A stretch of DNA of 64,000 bases from Nemopilema nomurai (taxonomy: Eukaryota; Cnidaria; Scyphozoa; Rhizostomeae; Rhizostomatidae): contig ML133383.1 of assembly GCA_003864495.1 (NCBI GenBank), positions 2,811,560 through 2,875,559 on the forward strand, in the 5' to 3' direction. Below are positions 33,916 through 45,918 of the stretch, in pieces. A program made the translations under genes and the position numbers. Below the pieces are notes generated by a model, which was not told the DNA's origin, ran no database searches, and saw nothing but the letters and a program-made list of their open reading frames with translations. The first letter of the stretch is position 1; every line of letters begins with the position of its first letter.

Positions 33916-36860
33916 TAGCTGATCAATCGATGAAAACAGCCGTGTGTGTGTTCGACTTATCAATTCTACCAACAAGAGAAAAATTAAACACCGTGCACTT
34001 TTTGTTTTCAGATTCTCAGATACACAAAACACTTTCGTCTCAATAGGAGACAAGATCTACCAGCGTTAGTCTAGGGCCTTTCCTGACCATCAACTTTATT
34101 GTGTTGGTTATTTTCTTTGCAGTTAGTGAGAAAAGAGAATCAAAAGATCTTGAGAAATGCTACGCTACAAGGTCAAAGGATCAAAGATGTAATTGCCACG
34201 CTACAAGTTGTGTTTGCTAAATCTTCTATTTAGAGACAAGACTCGATGCAAGGGTCCTTCCTTGCCTGTGTTTAGAAAGAATTGTATAGAGCGCAATAGC
34301 CTAGGGAGACCTTGCAACTTCAATGTTACCATGGTATCCAAATTCTCTTGGGAATTGTCCGAACCTTGTCAACCAGAGGGCTGACTTACATAGTTTTGCT
34401 AAGTGAATCAAAAAGAATATTTACGAGCAAATGTTAGCGATATCTTGTGCGGTGATATGTTAAGTTTCTAGCTATAACAGCGTTGCCTCAGGTAGATTGA
34501 AGAAGTGACAACACCCCCAAAATATACCTATATTTGAAAAATAATGTTTTATAGAGCATGCTTTTCAGAAACCAGAAATAATAGCCTAAGACAAATTTCG
34601 ACTTCTTGCCTATTCTATTCGAAAGTGGGAAACACCTTTCAGTAGTTTTAGAAAAAGTCGTTGAAAAAGAATTTTAAATTTGAGCATAAGAGCAAAGGTT
34701 CTTGCAGAAAATATCGACCAGTGTCCTTACTGCCAAGATTCCACAACAACAACCACGAGACCCAGCTCAACAAACAAGCAACCACAACCCAAATCCAGCA
34801 AAACTCACCACCACGATACCCCCGTCTCCTCAACCATCTCAAATAGGACAAGGGCCGATAAATCTGCAAGACTTTTAACAAGCCGAGTTTTGGTAGTAAA
34901 GGATTGCTTTTGGAACGATTTTTCATATTCCATGCAACGGAAATGTAGCCTTAAGAAAGTAGATTTTTGCAAAGAAATTTTCAAAAACTCTGTTAGACAT
35001 GCTCAGAAAGATTTCAAAATACTCATGAGCAAAGAAGAATTTTGATGAAAATAGTGCCAAAAAGTATTTGCTCTAAAATGCAATCGAAATAAATTCTTAA
35101 ACACTGAATTGGCAAAAGAAGATTACCATAGATGGCTGAATTTTGTGTTTGAAATGTTGACCGATTTTGAAAAGTGGCCCAATTTCATTTCTATTCGTTG
35201 CTTTCTTGGTGTTTTTTTTTCTTGGTGTTTCAAGCTTTGTGGAAAATCTCTATCATACTTGTAACATAAATGTTTGGAATGGCTGTGTAAAACAATACAT
35301 CCAATTGATATTAGACAATATTATAGTGTAAGGCATTTGTTTAGCTAGCGTCCTGTAGATATTTCTTATTTTTAGCCACCGGTTTAGCTTCCTGTCTGTT
35401 TAGTCCCAACGCGTAGTTCTTTTCATTAAAAATGGAATTCATAAACGATGTCTTAGAAGAAAGCTCTATTTGGCTTGTCCAAGAGATTACTAAAGAGTTT
35501 ATTTGACACAAAGTAACACAAGAATCGCTTCCATTCCAGCAAAAAGTAACAGGCTTTTTGTGATGCATCAGTGTGTATTTTGATTGGACTGCACCAATGA
35601 AGATGCCAAAATCATCAAGCTTTGTTTAACTTCATTCAGCTTTAAAATTCAAGTTTACTCACCAAATGTTATGCACCATCTTTATAGCATCCCACGTGTG
35701 CAACCACTGTTAATCATTGGCCAATCTAAACATAAAAAATGCTTCATTAAAGTCAACTTAGAGCAACATCTTATCGGAAAAGGATGAAATATTTGTTTAC
35801 TTCATTTGCAAAGACCCAAAAGGGGCCCTAAAGTTTAAAAAAATTGCTCCTTTTTTCAACTTCAGACTTTAGTGTTTTCTCAACAATCAGAGAAACATTA
35901 GCAATCAGTGCAAACAGTAATCTTTCAACTGCATTTTGTTTCCCTTCATAAACATGTTCATTAATTTCTTTATCTCAGTTTACCATCTGATTAAAAATAG
36001 CAAGCTTTAGATCAAAACTAAAGCAAATAAAATTGAAATTTCAGAGGTTGCCACTTACAAGTAATTTCTTATAATCACATGTCATGAATGCAAGAAACTT
36101 TTATCTTACATTCCATTCGATAAGTCTGAAAGAACTATGAGTTGCTCATAAGCATTTTGTTCTAATTTCTTTAACATGTTCAGCAGTAAAAAGTGTTTTA
36201 CCTGATAAAAGTCGAAAGGTTTCAATTTTCGACAAATGTCCAGAAGTCTTATTAAATCCAACAAGATGAAATTCAATTTTTTCATTGAAATGTCTTAATC
36301 CGATCAGATTAGATAACTGAGATGGATTACGTTTCTAACAGCTCAAGGAAACTAATTTTCTCTGGTATCAAATAAAGTTATTGCTTTAGCTGGAAATGCC
36401 AGGAAAATTCTGAACGATGTACTAATTAAATAGAATTATGTTTGTTATCAGGGTGTTGTGGGTGATGAAAAGAAAGAGAATTTGCTTTAGCGATTCGAGA
36501 ATCTTTCAACTCAACTCTTTTCAGTGATGGTTATTCCTTTTTGAATAAACTCTCACATTACAAAGTTTTGAAATAGCAACAAGTACCATAGAAACCATAG
36601 TTTCTTGCCATCGTAAAGCTCTCTTTCGCCAGACCCTCCACAGAGTGAGCAAACGTCAGTATATAGGTAAATATCCGAATGAGCAGCAAGATAATATCCT
36701 TGCAATTTAAATACCGCACTAGAATTGTTGAACAACGCCAGTCAAATTTTGCTGCTTTTGAAAAAAGTGCCTCAGTGAAGGTTTGCTTTCATTAGACTAG
36801 AAAATGATTTAATGAACTTATTTGTCGTCTATAGTAATGCAAATAAAACGAGTTGTTTTG
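33916..36860. other. intergenic, no supported gene
   Basis: AT-rich. A C/A-rich stretch lies at 34735-34850; its plus-strand reading contains CPYC followed by a Thr/Ser/Pro-rich run but has no ATG start. On the minus strand, 36563-36700 is open behind an AG at 36701 and could hold a 3' exon of the gene that follows. No polyadenylation signal is convincing. Confidence 0.35.
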
Positions 36861-37346
36861 CAAATAACTTACCGATGTTTTATCCGAAATTCTTATGTTG
36901 CAGGCCTATAAGGGAAATAAGAAAATAAGTTGAAAGCAATGTGATAGAAGGGTTCACATCTTAAATAAGGGTTTCAATATTACTAATACTACTACATCGT
37001 TGCTGCAAATAAGAAATTGAAAAATGAAGAAAATATACCTGGAGTCATCTTCTTTCACATGATTGACGGCTTCACGACTGAGGCTATCTTTGCAGAAAAA
37101 TTAAAAAGCATCGAAGGAGCAATTTGTGTAATGTATGGAAAAGATTGATGAAGCATATACCTCATCAGTCATCGTTGGTTTTCATGTTGGCCCTTGTGTG
37201 CCGCTGGAAAGTTATCCTGCCTGGGTTGAAGGCTTATTGAGAAGAAATTATCTTCCCAAAACAAAGTTCTTAATCAAGCTCAATGATGTTCTTAATAAAT
37301 ATTTTGACGAAAATGTAGACACTAATAAGTCTGAGAGAAAACTCAC

Positions 37347-40300
37347 CAAGATGCCCCAAACATTTGCCTGGTGCCAGTTCTATAAAGGAATCCTGCACGC
37401 AAACATGTAACAAGTAAATATTAGGAGTTGACATAATGTACAAAGAAGAGATGATACTCACCGGATAATCCAAAACGCTCTCTAGCCAATTGCATCTTGC
37501 CCTATTATCAAATCCGGGTATTGTAATTATCAAATTTTCCAGGCAAATGCCGTTTAACAAGAAAATCGATATTGCATAGGGAAAAGGAAAGTGCAGAAGA
37601 CAACAGGACTGATATAATCGCACGACCAATTAAAAGTCTAAGGTCTAAACATTAAATTCATAGTATTCTGGGTATCTTGCATTGAATAAAAAAATGAAAA
37701 TGAAACAAATTACGATTGCTCACAGCTTGATCCAGGAAGTCGGAAAATATCTCCAGGCACCGCTGCAAGACAATGTTTCCTGTATGCAGAACACAATCAG
37801 ATTACGTCAGTATTGGAGTGACTACTGATGTCAGACTGCTATCTTGTTAGAGGTTGCTGAAGCATGATAAATTAGTTAACCTTCTGCATGGGTGAGTATA
37901 TAAATACAAGGAAAGGGAAAAACCGAATATACTTACTTCACCCTTTTGAAAAGCATCGATGTCAAATTTGCTAAACTGGGAAAAGCTGCAAAATTGTGTC
38001 GAAAGTTCATTACAAAACACGAATACAACAAAAATAATCAACTTAAACCAATGTTGGAAAGATATGTTATCATCTTCTCAGCAAATATGTGAAAGAGGGA
38101 GCTATCGTCTCTAATTTTGACCAGGTTTTTAGTGAAGTTACTAATCCTATATTGTTGATGCCGTTGGGCGTAATATCTCTATATAAAAAATTCTGAACCT
38201 ATCCTTGCACAAATTGCGTCAAGTTTGATAAGATAGAAATGTGTCAGATAGAAATGTTTTAATTTTGAGTAGAAGAGTCTCGTCTGCATCCTTTAAAATA
38301 ACCTTTAACTCGAACTAGTGATTAGAATGTTTATGAGCGAAATTCAAGGTAAAAGGCTTTACAACGTCATACTTGGTGTATGAAGCAGAACATTTAATGT
38401 TGAAGCCAACAATGCGTGTCAATGTTAGAACGCTGTTGTTGATTTAACAAAATAAGTTTATTTGCTACAAGATGATTAAAATCCATTCAATCTGTTAAAC
38501 CTACACTCTCCGATTGTTTTGTTTACTTTTATTTGAAAATGGGATCGTTCCACAGTTATTCAATTATAACTTGTGCTGAATATGTTGAGACTTTGCTTTC
38601 AAGTTTTATGTTTGAATTTTTGTTGCCTCTATATTGTATACATCTTTAGGGCTAATAGAACCTTATCATTGAAAATATTATTATAACTTTCGTTTCAAAA
38701 TATTAAAACCTAGATATTATAATGAGAAAGGGAGTTATTTTTAATGTAAAAATGTTGTGGAAAAACCCGTTTATATTGTGCACATCCTGCGCGTGCAAGA
38801 AAACTTCTCGAAACAAAATCTCATATGAGATCAAAGTTATAATGACCTTTATATTTCGGATCCACTTAAAACATTTTGACGTTATTCAAGTTTCTATTCA
38901 AATACTAAAAATATGATCGATGCAAAAATATGCAATTTTTAGAAACTACTTTCCCGATTTACGTTAAGAGTGACCTGTAGGGGTCTTCGCTGAAATCAGA
39001 ATTTCATTTATTGCTATGTGCGTATATGCATTCCAACTATCATTTTACAATTTTAAATATTTTCCTCCGCCCCTTCAACTGAAACTGTTTGCGTTTCTGC
39101 AAAATTTCAAAATTTTCGTAAGCAAGCCCCTCATTTTTAGTTGTAAAAAGAAAAGAAAGTTTTTTCTAGTTTTTATAGCAAAACAGTTCTTGAGCTCTTG
39201 GTTCTCTAGACATATTTTCGACCACAACCCCGAACTTCGAATAAACGACCAACAGCCACCGTCCAAAAATCCAACCGATCTCCAATCCAACAACTCATCA
39301 TCACCATAACAACCATCTCAATATATCTAGCGAACCAAAGACTCATAGAAATGCATTTTAAACAGAAGTGCCTTGTAAACAAAATATTCCCTGTTGATAT
39401 TACTATCCAAGCAACCAGGCTGGTAGTTTGATTGCTAATACTTCTAAAAAAAATCCGCTTAATTTTAAAGATGCTTTGTCTTGTGGTCTTTCAAAATCTT
39501 GCTGACAAAATATTACACCTTATTTATTTACTTTTGTTTTGCTTTGAATTTAGTTTCCTTGCTTTGTGCGTCATCTGCATCTATGAGTACTTTTTTTATT
39601 GAAAATGGAAAATAACACAAGAGGCTGTAAAATCAATTCGTGAATTTATAAGATTACGACAAAGACAGATAGATACTGACCATTTTTATTTGAATATGCT
39701 ATTTGCATGGAAATGGAAACCTAGTTATATGCTGTCAATTAAATATACCATGGAATCTTTCTTTGAAAACAGGCTTTGTGGAAAGTGTTCATAACTGTGA
39801 TAGACACGTAGCGTTCTTTCCTTTCTTGGGCATTCTTGTGCGTTATTGCAATTATGATTATGATTATCAGCAATAATATTATTGTTGCTATCATTATCAC
39901 TTTTACCTTTGTTGTTGTTGTTGATGTTATTGTTGCTGTTGTTGTTGATGTTGTTTTTGCTGTTACTGTTGTCATTTTCTCATGTTTTAATTCATCATTT
40001 CATTGTTTCTTAATAATTCATTATCTCATTAGAATCATTATAAAGTTGTTAAATGTGCAGTTTGTCTCAATCTACCTCAGTGCTCTTTGCTATTAAGAAA
40101 CATTTTAACAATATATTGGTTTTATGAGCTTTGAGTATTAAATATAAATTTGTTAAACTGAAAATAACTTTGATAAATAAAAGGATTTTTACCCAAGCAC
40201 GGAATTCTGAACTGCTCACGAAATTAGTCAGTAGATTATGGATTTCGAAAACTAGTGTATACCAGAATACGGTGTGGAATCTCCAACGAAGCGAAATTGT

Positions 40301-41147
40301 TTTAACTTTTCTTAATTAAAGATCACGTTGAGAGATTCGAATGCAGTAGCAAATGAATACCGAAAATCAAATATACCTTTTAAATCTAGTATCCCCTTTA
40401 GAATCTACTTCAATATCTCATGAAAAAGTTAAATGAACAATGAGTCATACAAGCCATGAAACTACAAAACAAATATAAGCAAAAATATATTATATACATG
40501 ATAAAAAATACAAAGGTTTGTCAACAACTTTGAAATAAATTCGTCATTTCAATGTCATACCTTTGGCCTTCGAAGCGTTTACCCTTTCTTTATGGTTACA
40601 TTATTTTCATATCGCTCATGGCCTCTGTAAATATAAAGAAGAGTTATAGCATATAAGTTGGAGAGCAAGTTATATATGAAAGAGGGGCAACTAATATGCA
40701 TTAAAGCTACGCACATTTTATGCTTTTTGTCAACATGCCACAAAAACAGAGATAGCGATGGAAAATAGGCGGAACCAACCGTATTAATGTGGAAAACATT
40801 GTCTGTAATTTTACTTTGGAAATGGAGTTTTGTTTTTCTGGAAATACCAGACATACCGGCCTAAGGCCCTGAAACTTATGATAACATTCAAGGAGCTTGC
40901 AATTTCGAAATTACTGAGACTCCTGGAAACCAAAGGCTGTAGCGAAAGTATAGACATCAATATATATGTTATAGATATGTTTATGAATGATGAATAAAAT
41001 GAATCCCTTGGAAAGGAGCCATTTCACGTACATTTTAATTTGGTTTTCTACCAGCGTTCTACGGTTGTCCTTTCGCTACCGACGCCCAAGAAGCAAAGAC
41101 AGAGCAATCCGAAAAGCATGGCTTAAATTCTTCATAATTTCTGCCAT
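37347..41147 (-). CDS. putative micro-exon gene, incomplete model, function unknown
   Basis: Eight small segments with GT-AG borders join in one open frame: 41147-41080, 40936-40915, 40837-40815, 40624-40583, 37985-37937, 37762-37724, 37501-37462 and 37392-37347 (329 bases, phases 2,0,2,2,0,0,1,2). The first begins with ATG (aaaatcATGG) and encodes a hydrophobic N-terminus (HAFRIALSLLLG) that could be a signal peptide or anchor. Later segments read GHERYENNVTIKKG, FDIDAFQKGE, RCLEIFSDFLDQA, GKMQLARERFGLSG and FLYRTGTRQMFGAS, soluble and largely helical in character. A further perfect-bordered segment, 36905-36873, needs phase 0 and would require a linking exon. I recognise no family. The four segments at 37347-37985 are the strongest; the tiny 40815 and 40915 exons are least sure. 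Confidence 0.42.
39836..39985 (+). repeat. GTT/ATT-rich low-complexity stretch
   Basis: Imperfect triplet runs (ttattgttgct, gttgttgttgttgatgtt) dominate about 39850-39975. They produce spurious Val/Ile-rich plus-strand and Thr-rich minus-strand frames. It would lie in the 2.6-kb intron of the putative micro-exon gene. Confidence 0.7.
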
Positions 41148-41906
41148 GATTTTGTGTCCTGGCACTAGTGTCTTGGGACGGTGCTGTTAATGCCTTGGGA
41201 TTGGGTGGTCAAAGAGAAGCCGCAAGCACTTAAAAGCGCCTTCCCCACATTCCTGGTGATCGCATCGGAAGGAGGAGAATGAAAGGTACCCAGGGCAATT
41301 CTTTTTCGCTCTGTGCTTTTGGATTGGAGGCACTTAAAAATTCGTTACTGCGAGAGAATTCTTTCCCTTCTTCTTTCATTCAATCTTTCATTTATTTTTG
41401 CGTTTGAGACATAAAACAGTGTCTCCCTAACGCAATAAGTATACTTGATAAATTTCTCAACGCAATGTTCAGAAAATCTCCGTAGTATTGATCTGTACTG
41501 ACCATTGCAGTTCGATTTTTACACGCTGCACATGAGCTATGCCATCCTCAAGTTGACCCGATAAATTTAGTGCAGCAAATTTCCTCCATAAACAATATTT
41601 TTGTTATTTATTAATAACAGCTGGTAGTTCCAATTGCAATACCATCACGTTTTGAGAAATTCCAGCGATGTGCAAGCATATTTCATTCTTCAATGTCAGA
41701 TTTAACAATGTGATGTTATTGATTCACGTGCTCTTGGTCAGCTATTCACGTAATTGCAGTGAAAACGAGGCCAGAAACGCAGGAATTCAACTTAATTTGG
41801 AAGGGAGTAAATATGAAGCAAAGGGAGCTGGATGTTGAAATGAAACTAGATTTAGTAATAAATAAATTCTATTATTGTCAAACATGTTATAAAGATGACC
41901 AGAAAT

Positions 41907-41976
41907 AGTAAGACACTGTCCCACATTATCGACAAACGATATCATAATTCTGAAGTCAGTAAGACACTGTCCCACA
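41907..41976 (+). repeat. 19-bp direct repeat beside the minisatellite
   Basis: The word agtaagacactgtcccaca occurs exactly at 41907-41925 and 41958-41976, a 51-bp offset. It lies just before the large array, and the intervening sequence is only weakly similar. Confidence 0.85.
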
Positions 41977-42063
41977 AAACGAGCTATAATAAGGTCCGTT
42001 AAAACTGGGAGATGGATTGAGGGCAGAGGAAGGCTTTTTGGGTTGGAAAGGGGAAGATCTTTG

Positions 42064-43855
42064 TGGAGAACCATTCTGGGCCAGAAAGAGGGATAGTGGA
42101 TAGTCATTGTGGGCCAGAAGGGGGATAGTGGAGAACCATTCTGGGCCAGAAAGAGGGATAGTGGATAGTCATTGTGGGCCAGAAGGGGGATAGTGGAGGG
42201 CCATTGTGGGCCAGAAAGAGGGATAGTGGATAGTCATTGTGGGCCAGAAGGGGGATAGTGGAGGACCATTGTGGGCCAGAAAGAGGGGTAGTGGAGGGCC
42301 ATTGTGGGCCAGAAAGAGGGGTAGTGGAGGGCCATTGTGGGCCAGAAGGGGGATAGTGGAGGACCATTCTGGGCCAGAAAGAGGGATAGTGGATAGTCAT
42401 TGTGGGCCAGAAGGGGGATAGTGGAGGACCATTGTGGGCCAGAAAGAGGGATAGTGGATAGTCATTGTGGGCCAGAAGGGGGATAGTGGAGGACCATTGT
42501 GGGCCAGAAAGAGGGATAGTGGATAGTCATTGTGGGCCAGAAGGGGATAGTGGAGGACCATTGTGGGCCAGAAAGAGGGATAGTGGATAGTCATTGTGGG
42601 CCAGAAGGGGGATAGTGGAGGACCACTGTGGGCCAGAAAGAGGGATAGTGGATAGTCATTGTGGGCCAGAAGGGGGATAGTGGAGAACCATTCTGGGCCA
42701 GAAAGAGGGATAGTGGATAGTCATTGTGGGCCAGAAGGGGGATAGTGGAGGACCATTGTGGGCCAGAAAGAGGGATAGTGGATAGTCATTGTGGGCCAGA
42801 AGGGGATAGTGGAGGACCATTGTGGGCCAGAAAGAGGGATAGTGGATAGTCATTGTGGGCCAGAAGGGGGATAGTGGAGAACCATTGTGGGCCAGAAAGA
42901 GGGATAGTGGATAGTCATTGTGGGCCAGAAGGGGATAGTGGAGGACCATTGTGGGCCAGAAAGAGGGATAGTGGATAGTCATTGTGGGCCAGAAGGGGGA
43001 TAGTGGAGGACCATTGTGGGCCAGAAGAGGGATAGTGGATAGTCATTGTGGGCCAGAAGGGGGATAGTGGAGGACCATTGTGGGCCAGAAAGAGGGATAG
43101 TGGATAGTCATTGTGGGCCAGAAGGGGGATAGTGGAGGACCATTGTGGGCCAGAAAGAGGGGTAGTGGAGGGCCATTGTGGGCCAGAAAGAGGGGTAGTG
43201 GAGGGCCATTGTGGGCCAGAAGGGGGATAGTGGAGGACCATTCTGGGCCAGAAAGAGGGATAGTGGATAGTCATTGTGGGCCAGAAGGGGATAGTGGAGG
43301 ACCATTGTGGGCCAGAAAGAGGGATAGTGGATAGTCATTGTGGGCCAGAAGGGGATAGTGGAGGACCATTGTGGGCCAGAAAGAGGGATAGTGGATAGTC
43401 ATTGTGGGCCAGAAGGGGGATAGTGGAGGACCATTGTGGGCCAGAAAGAGGGATAGTGGATAGTCATTGTGGGCCAGAAGGGGGATAGTGGAGGACCATT
43501 GTGGGCCAGAAAGAGGGATAGTGGATAGTCATTGTGGGCCAGAAGGGGGATAGTGGAGGACCATTGTGGGCCAGAAAGAGGGATAGTGGATAGTCATTGT
43601 GGGCCAGAAGGGGGATAGTGGAGGACCATTGTGGGCCAGAAAGAGGGGTAGTGGAGGGCCATTGTGGGCCAGAAAGAGGGGTAGTGGAGGGCCATTGTGG
43701 GCCAGAAGGGGGATAGTGAAGGACCATTGTGGGCCAGAAAGAGGGGTAGTGGAGGGCCATTGTGGGCCAGAAAGAGGGGTAGTGGAGGGCCATTGTGGGC
43801 CAGAAAGAGGAATAGTGGATAGTTATTGTGGGCTACAAAGAAAGACAGTGAAAGG
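42064..43855 (+). repeat. 1.8-kb G-rich minisatellite, ~55 units of 32-33 bp
   Basis: The array is built from three unit types sharing gggccaga and atagtgga or gtagtgga: A (aaagagggatagtggatagt, 33 bp), B (aagggggatagtggagga, 32 bp) and C (aaagaggggtagtggaggg, 33 bp). A and B alternate through most of the array as a ~65-bp dimer. A B-C-C-B block recurs near 42245, 43119 and 43605. The first two blocks and their left neighbours are near-identical over about 240 bp at an 874-bp offset. The plus strand is strongly G over C. Units not divisible by three shift the frame, so the long open frames on both strands are artefacts. Both edges contain an aaggcttttt word (about 42029 and 43853). Confidence 0.95.
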
Positions 43856-43859
43856 CTTT

Positions 43860-44900
43860 TTCAGGGTCAAAACATTTTTAAGATGAGGAAAGTTTCAAAC
43901 CAGTCTTAGGATGTATTTGACTTAGGAGCTTTTGCGGAAAGGGTTTGTTTATGTTTTTGTTCAATTGCTGTTATGTTTATAAACATTTAGCCTGTTAAAA
44001 GTTGTAGCTTATTTCAGCTCTTTCTTGCATCAGTGGGCAATACCACAGCTGGATCAAAGTACAAGCTATGTGTGTTTTGTTACATCCATGCCCCGCCTAC
44101 TATTTACATTGGCTTCCACAAGTTTGGTATTGAGTGGTAATAAGAAAATTGCTTATACTCTTTACTCTGGTCTTTCATTTGCATTGAGGTCGCTCTTCAG
44201 CTCTAAATTAAACCTAGCGCAAGTCTCAAAATGTTCAAGCCCCGCTTTTATTAGCAAGCTTAGCCCGAACCCAGCCCTGATAGAAGGAGCTGTGAATATT
44301 ACAGCTTACCTATCCAAAATACCTTGCATTTCTTTCCCAAGGCCCGGATGCATTAAATTCTTGAAAACATGGCATTCTCCAGGCAAGCAAATGGAGGCTA
44401 TTAGAAGATGTTTACAACAACCACCCCTTCCCAACTTGCAATAAAGATAACTTACAATAAAGATATACTACGTCCTCTCTTGTTGAAATAGAAGATTTCA
44501 CATCCTCTGTCTTTTCTGTTTGGATCCTAATGTTTGATGTCAGTTCAATCAAAGAAGCTAGTCTTACATCACAAAGCCTGGTGTTTTGTTATTCTACAAG
44601 CTTAGCCAGTCCTTAATTTGTACCAGCTGCTCACTCTCGCTACTGTAAACATAAAATCTGCTTAAAATCTATCAGTCGCCATAGAAATGACTATTTAAAG
44701 CACGTATGTTTATCGTTTCTGACTTGAACTCTTCAATTGATAGAGATTGTTTTGCGGTATCGCAAGAAAGTCAGACGTGCATTGATTGATGTTTGATCTT
44801 GATAGACGCTGGTTTACGAAAACAGAGCTCTTGCATATTTACTGATTAACAAAGACGGAGCAGTGAAACACGAAGCCACCTCGTCGTAGCTGCAAACAAA
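43860..44900. other. intergenic, no supported gene
   Basis: A plus-strand frame from an ATG at 44088 to 44444 (118 codons) has no recognisable domain, and the opposite strand is also partly open. A TATTTAAAG box near 44692 is a weak TATA candidate for the receptor downstream. Confidence 0.35.
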
Positions 44901-44924
44901 GCTAATTGCTGATATAGAGGTAAC

Positions 44925-45728
44925 ATGGTGTCTGAAAGTATCCTAACCGGGGTGATTCTTGCTGCTGCGATCATCATTGTCAACATCACTGAAATCACAT
45001 ATATCATCAAGGCGCAAAAGAACTTATCGCTCTTCCAACTTCTTCTTCTGAGCTTGGCTGTTGCAGATCTTCTTGTCGGGCTATCGGAGCTCTTTTTATC
45101 GATTCTTGAGTGGCATGGAGTGAGCGATAATAACTTGAGGTATAGAAGCATTTTGTGTTTTGCCGTTGCCGCATCCGTGAATCACGTGAATGCAATAACA
45201 GTGGACCGCCTTATAGCCGTGCGGTGGCCGCTCAAGCACAGGTACCTCATCTCGCGACGGAGCGTTGCCATCTACGTTGCTCTCACCTGGGGCGTCAGTG
45301 TCCTGATGCTAATGCCGCTGGTTATCAGCGACGGCATGGAGTATGCCAGTTACATACTCAGCATATTCATTTTCACCGACGCCGCCGCAATGGTCCTTAT
45401 CTACCCGTACATTATATACCGCGCGGTGGTGGTTCGTCGCAGGGCGCTCAAAGCCGTTGCGCAGACCAGTGAAAATGCCGCGCGGCAAAGAAAGGAAGTG
45501 CAACTTGTAATTCTGATCATCCTCACGGCAATATTCATGCTTTGCTCACTTCCGTACTGCTTCTTTGCGATGACAGCCGACAGAGTGCCAAAGCCAATCA
45601 AAATGCTGTTGGTAGCCAACTCGTTGTGCAATCCCTTCGTCTACCTATTCTGGAAGATTCTGCAAGCGAAACTTCGAGCTTCGCGGTCTGCAGCTACGCA
45701 ATTGAATGTGACGCGAACGTCGCATTAG
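44925..45728 (+). CDS. rhodopsin-like (class A) G-protein-coupled receptor, 267 aa
   Basis: An intronless frame from ATG to TAG encodes seven hydrophobic helices in the plasma-membrane receptor pattern. They lie at about residues 6-28, 37-60 (LSLAVADLLVGL), 74-98, 112-131, 142-168, 191-214 and 226-244. Class A landmarks are visible: LAVADLL in helix 2, DRL (a DRY variant) at 94-96 with VRWPLKHRY after it, CSLPY at 207-211 in place of CWxP, and NPFVY at 236-240. It is short: a five-residue N-terminus, a tiny second extracellular loop and a 23-residue tail. The ligand cannot be told. Intronless, minimal receptors like this are common in cnidarian genomes. An ATTAAA polyadenylation variant begins 40 bases after the stop. 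Confidence 0.88.
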   Translation: MVSESILTGVILAAAIIIVNITEITYIIKAQKNLSLFQLLLLSLAVADLLVGLSELFLSILEWHGVSDNNLRYRSILCFAVAASVNHVNAITVDRLIAVRWPLKHRYLISRRSVAIYVALTWGVSVLMLMPLVISDGMEYASYILSIFIFTDAAAMVLIYPYIIYRAVVVRRRALKAVAQTSENAARQRKEVQLVILIILTAIFMLCSLPYCFFAMTADRVPKPIKMLLVANSLCNPFVYLFWKILQAKLRASRSAATQLNVTRTSH

Positions 45729-45762
45729 TGTGACGCACGCGTGACGCAAGCATAAACTTTGA

Positions 45763-45918
45763 GTGAAATTAAAGATGTCTTCAAAACATCGTAATGTGCA
45801 CTTGCAATAATTATTTTAACTTCGCTTGGCGACCTTTCAATGAAATCAAAGATGTTTTCAAAACTATGATCTAGACTTGCAAGAAATATTTCGACTTCAC
45901 TTAACGAACTTTGAATCA
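45763..45918 (+). repeat. 78-bp diverged tandem duplication after the receptor gene
   Basis: Two units begin tgaaat(t/c)aaagatgt at 45763 and 45841. They share cttcaaaac or tttcaaaac, cacttgca versus gacttgca, and acttc then aac or gac blocks in order; a third start is hinted at 45918. The unit includes the likely receptor polyadenylation region. Confidence 0.65.

Noticed and set aside
37060..37260. Further exon of the micro-exon gene between 37346 and 36906
   Set aside because: Open pieces with AG borders exist (for example REAVNHVKEDDS on the minus strand near 37045-37095), but none links exon 37347 to 36905 with both a good donor and correct phase beyond doubt.
42239..43334. Plus-strand frames reading KGDSGGPLWA, which contain the serine-protease motif GDSGGPL
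   Set aside because: The words are translations of the 32-33 bp minisatellite unit. They recur each dimer without the His and Asp parts of a protease, and frames shift between units. The match is coincidental and would mislead motif searches.
42064..43855. CRISPR-like array
   Set aside because: Units are contiguous with no unique spacers, and the genome is animal.
44088..44444. 118-codon plus-strand frame upstream of the receptor gene
   Set aside because: The opposite strand is also partly open, there is no domain, and it is not spliced to the receptor.
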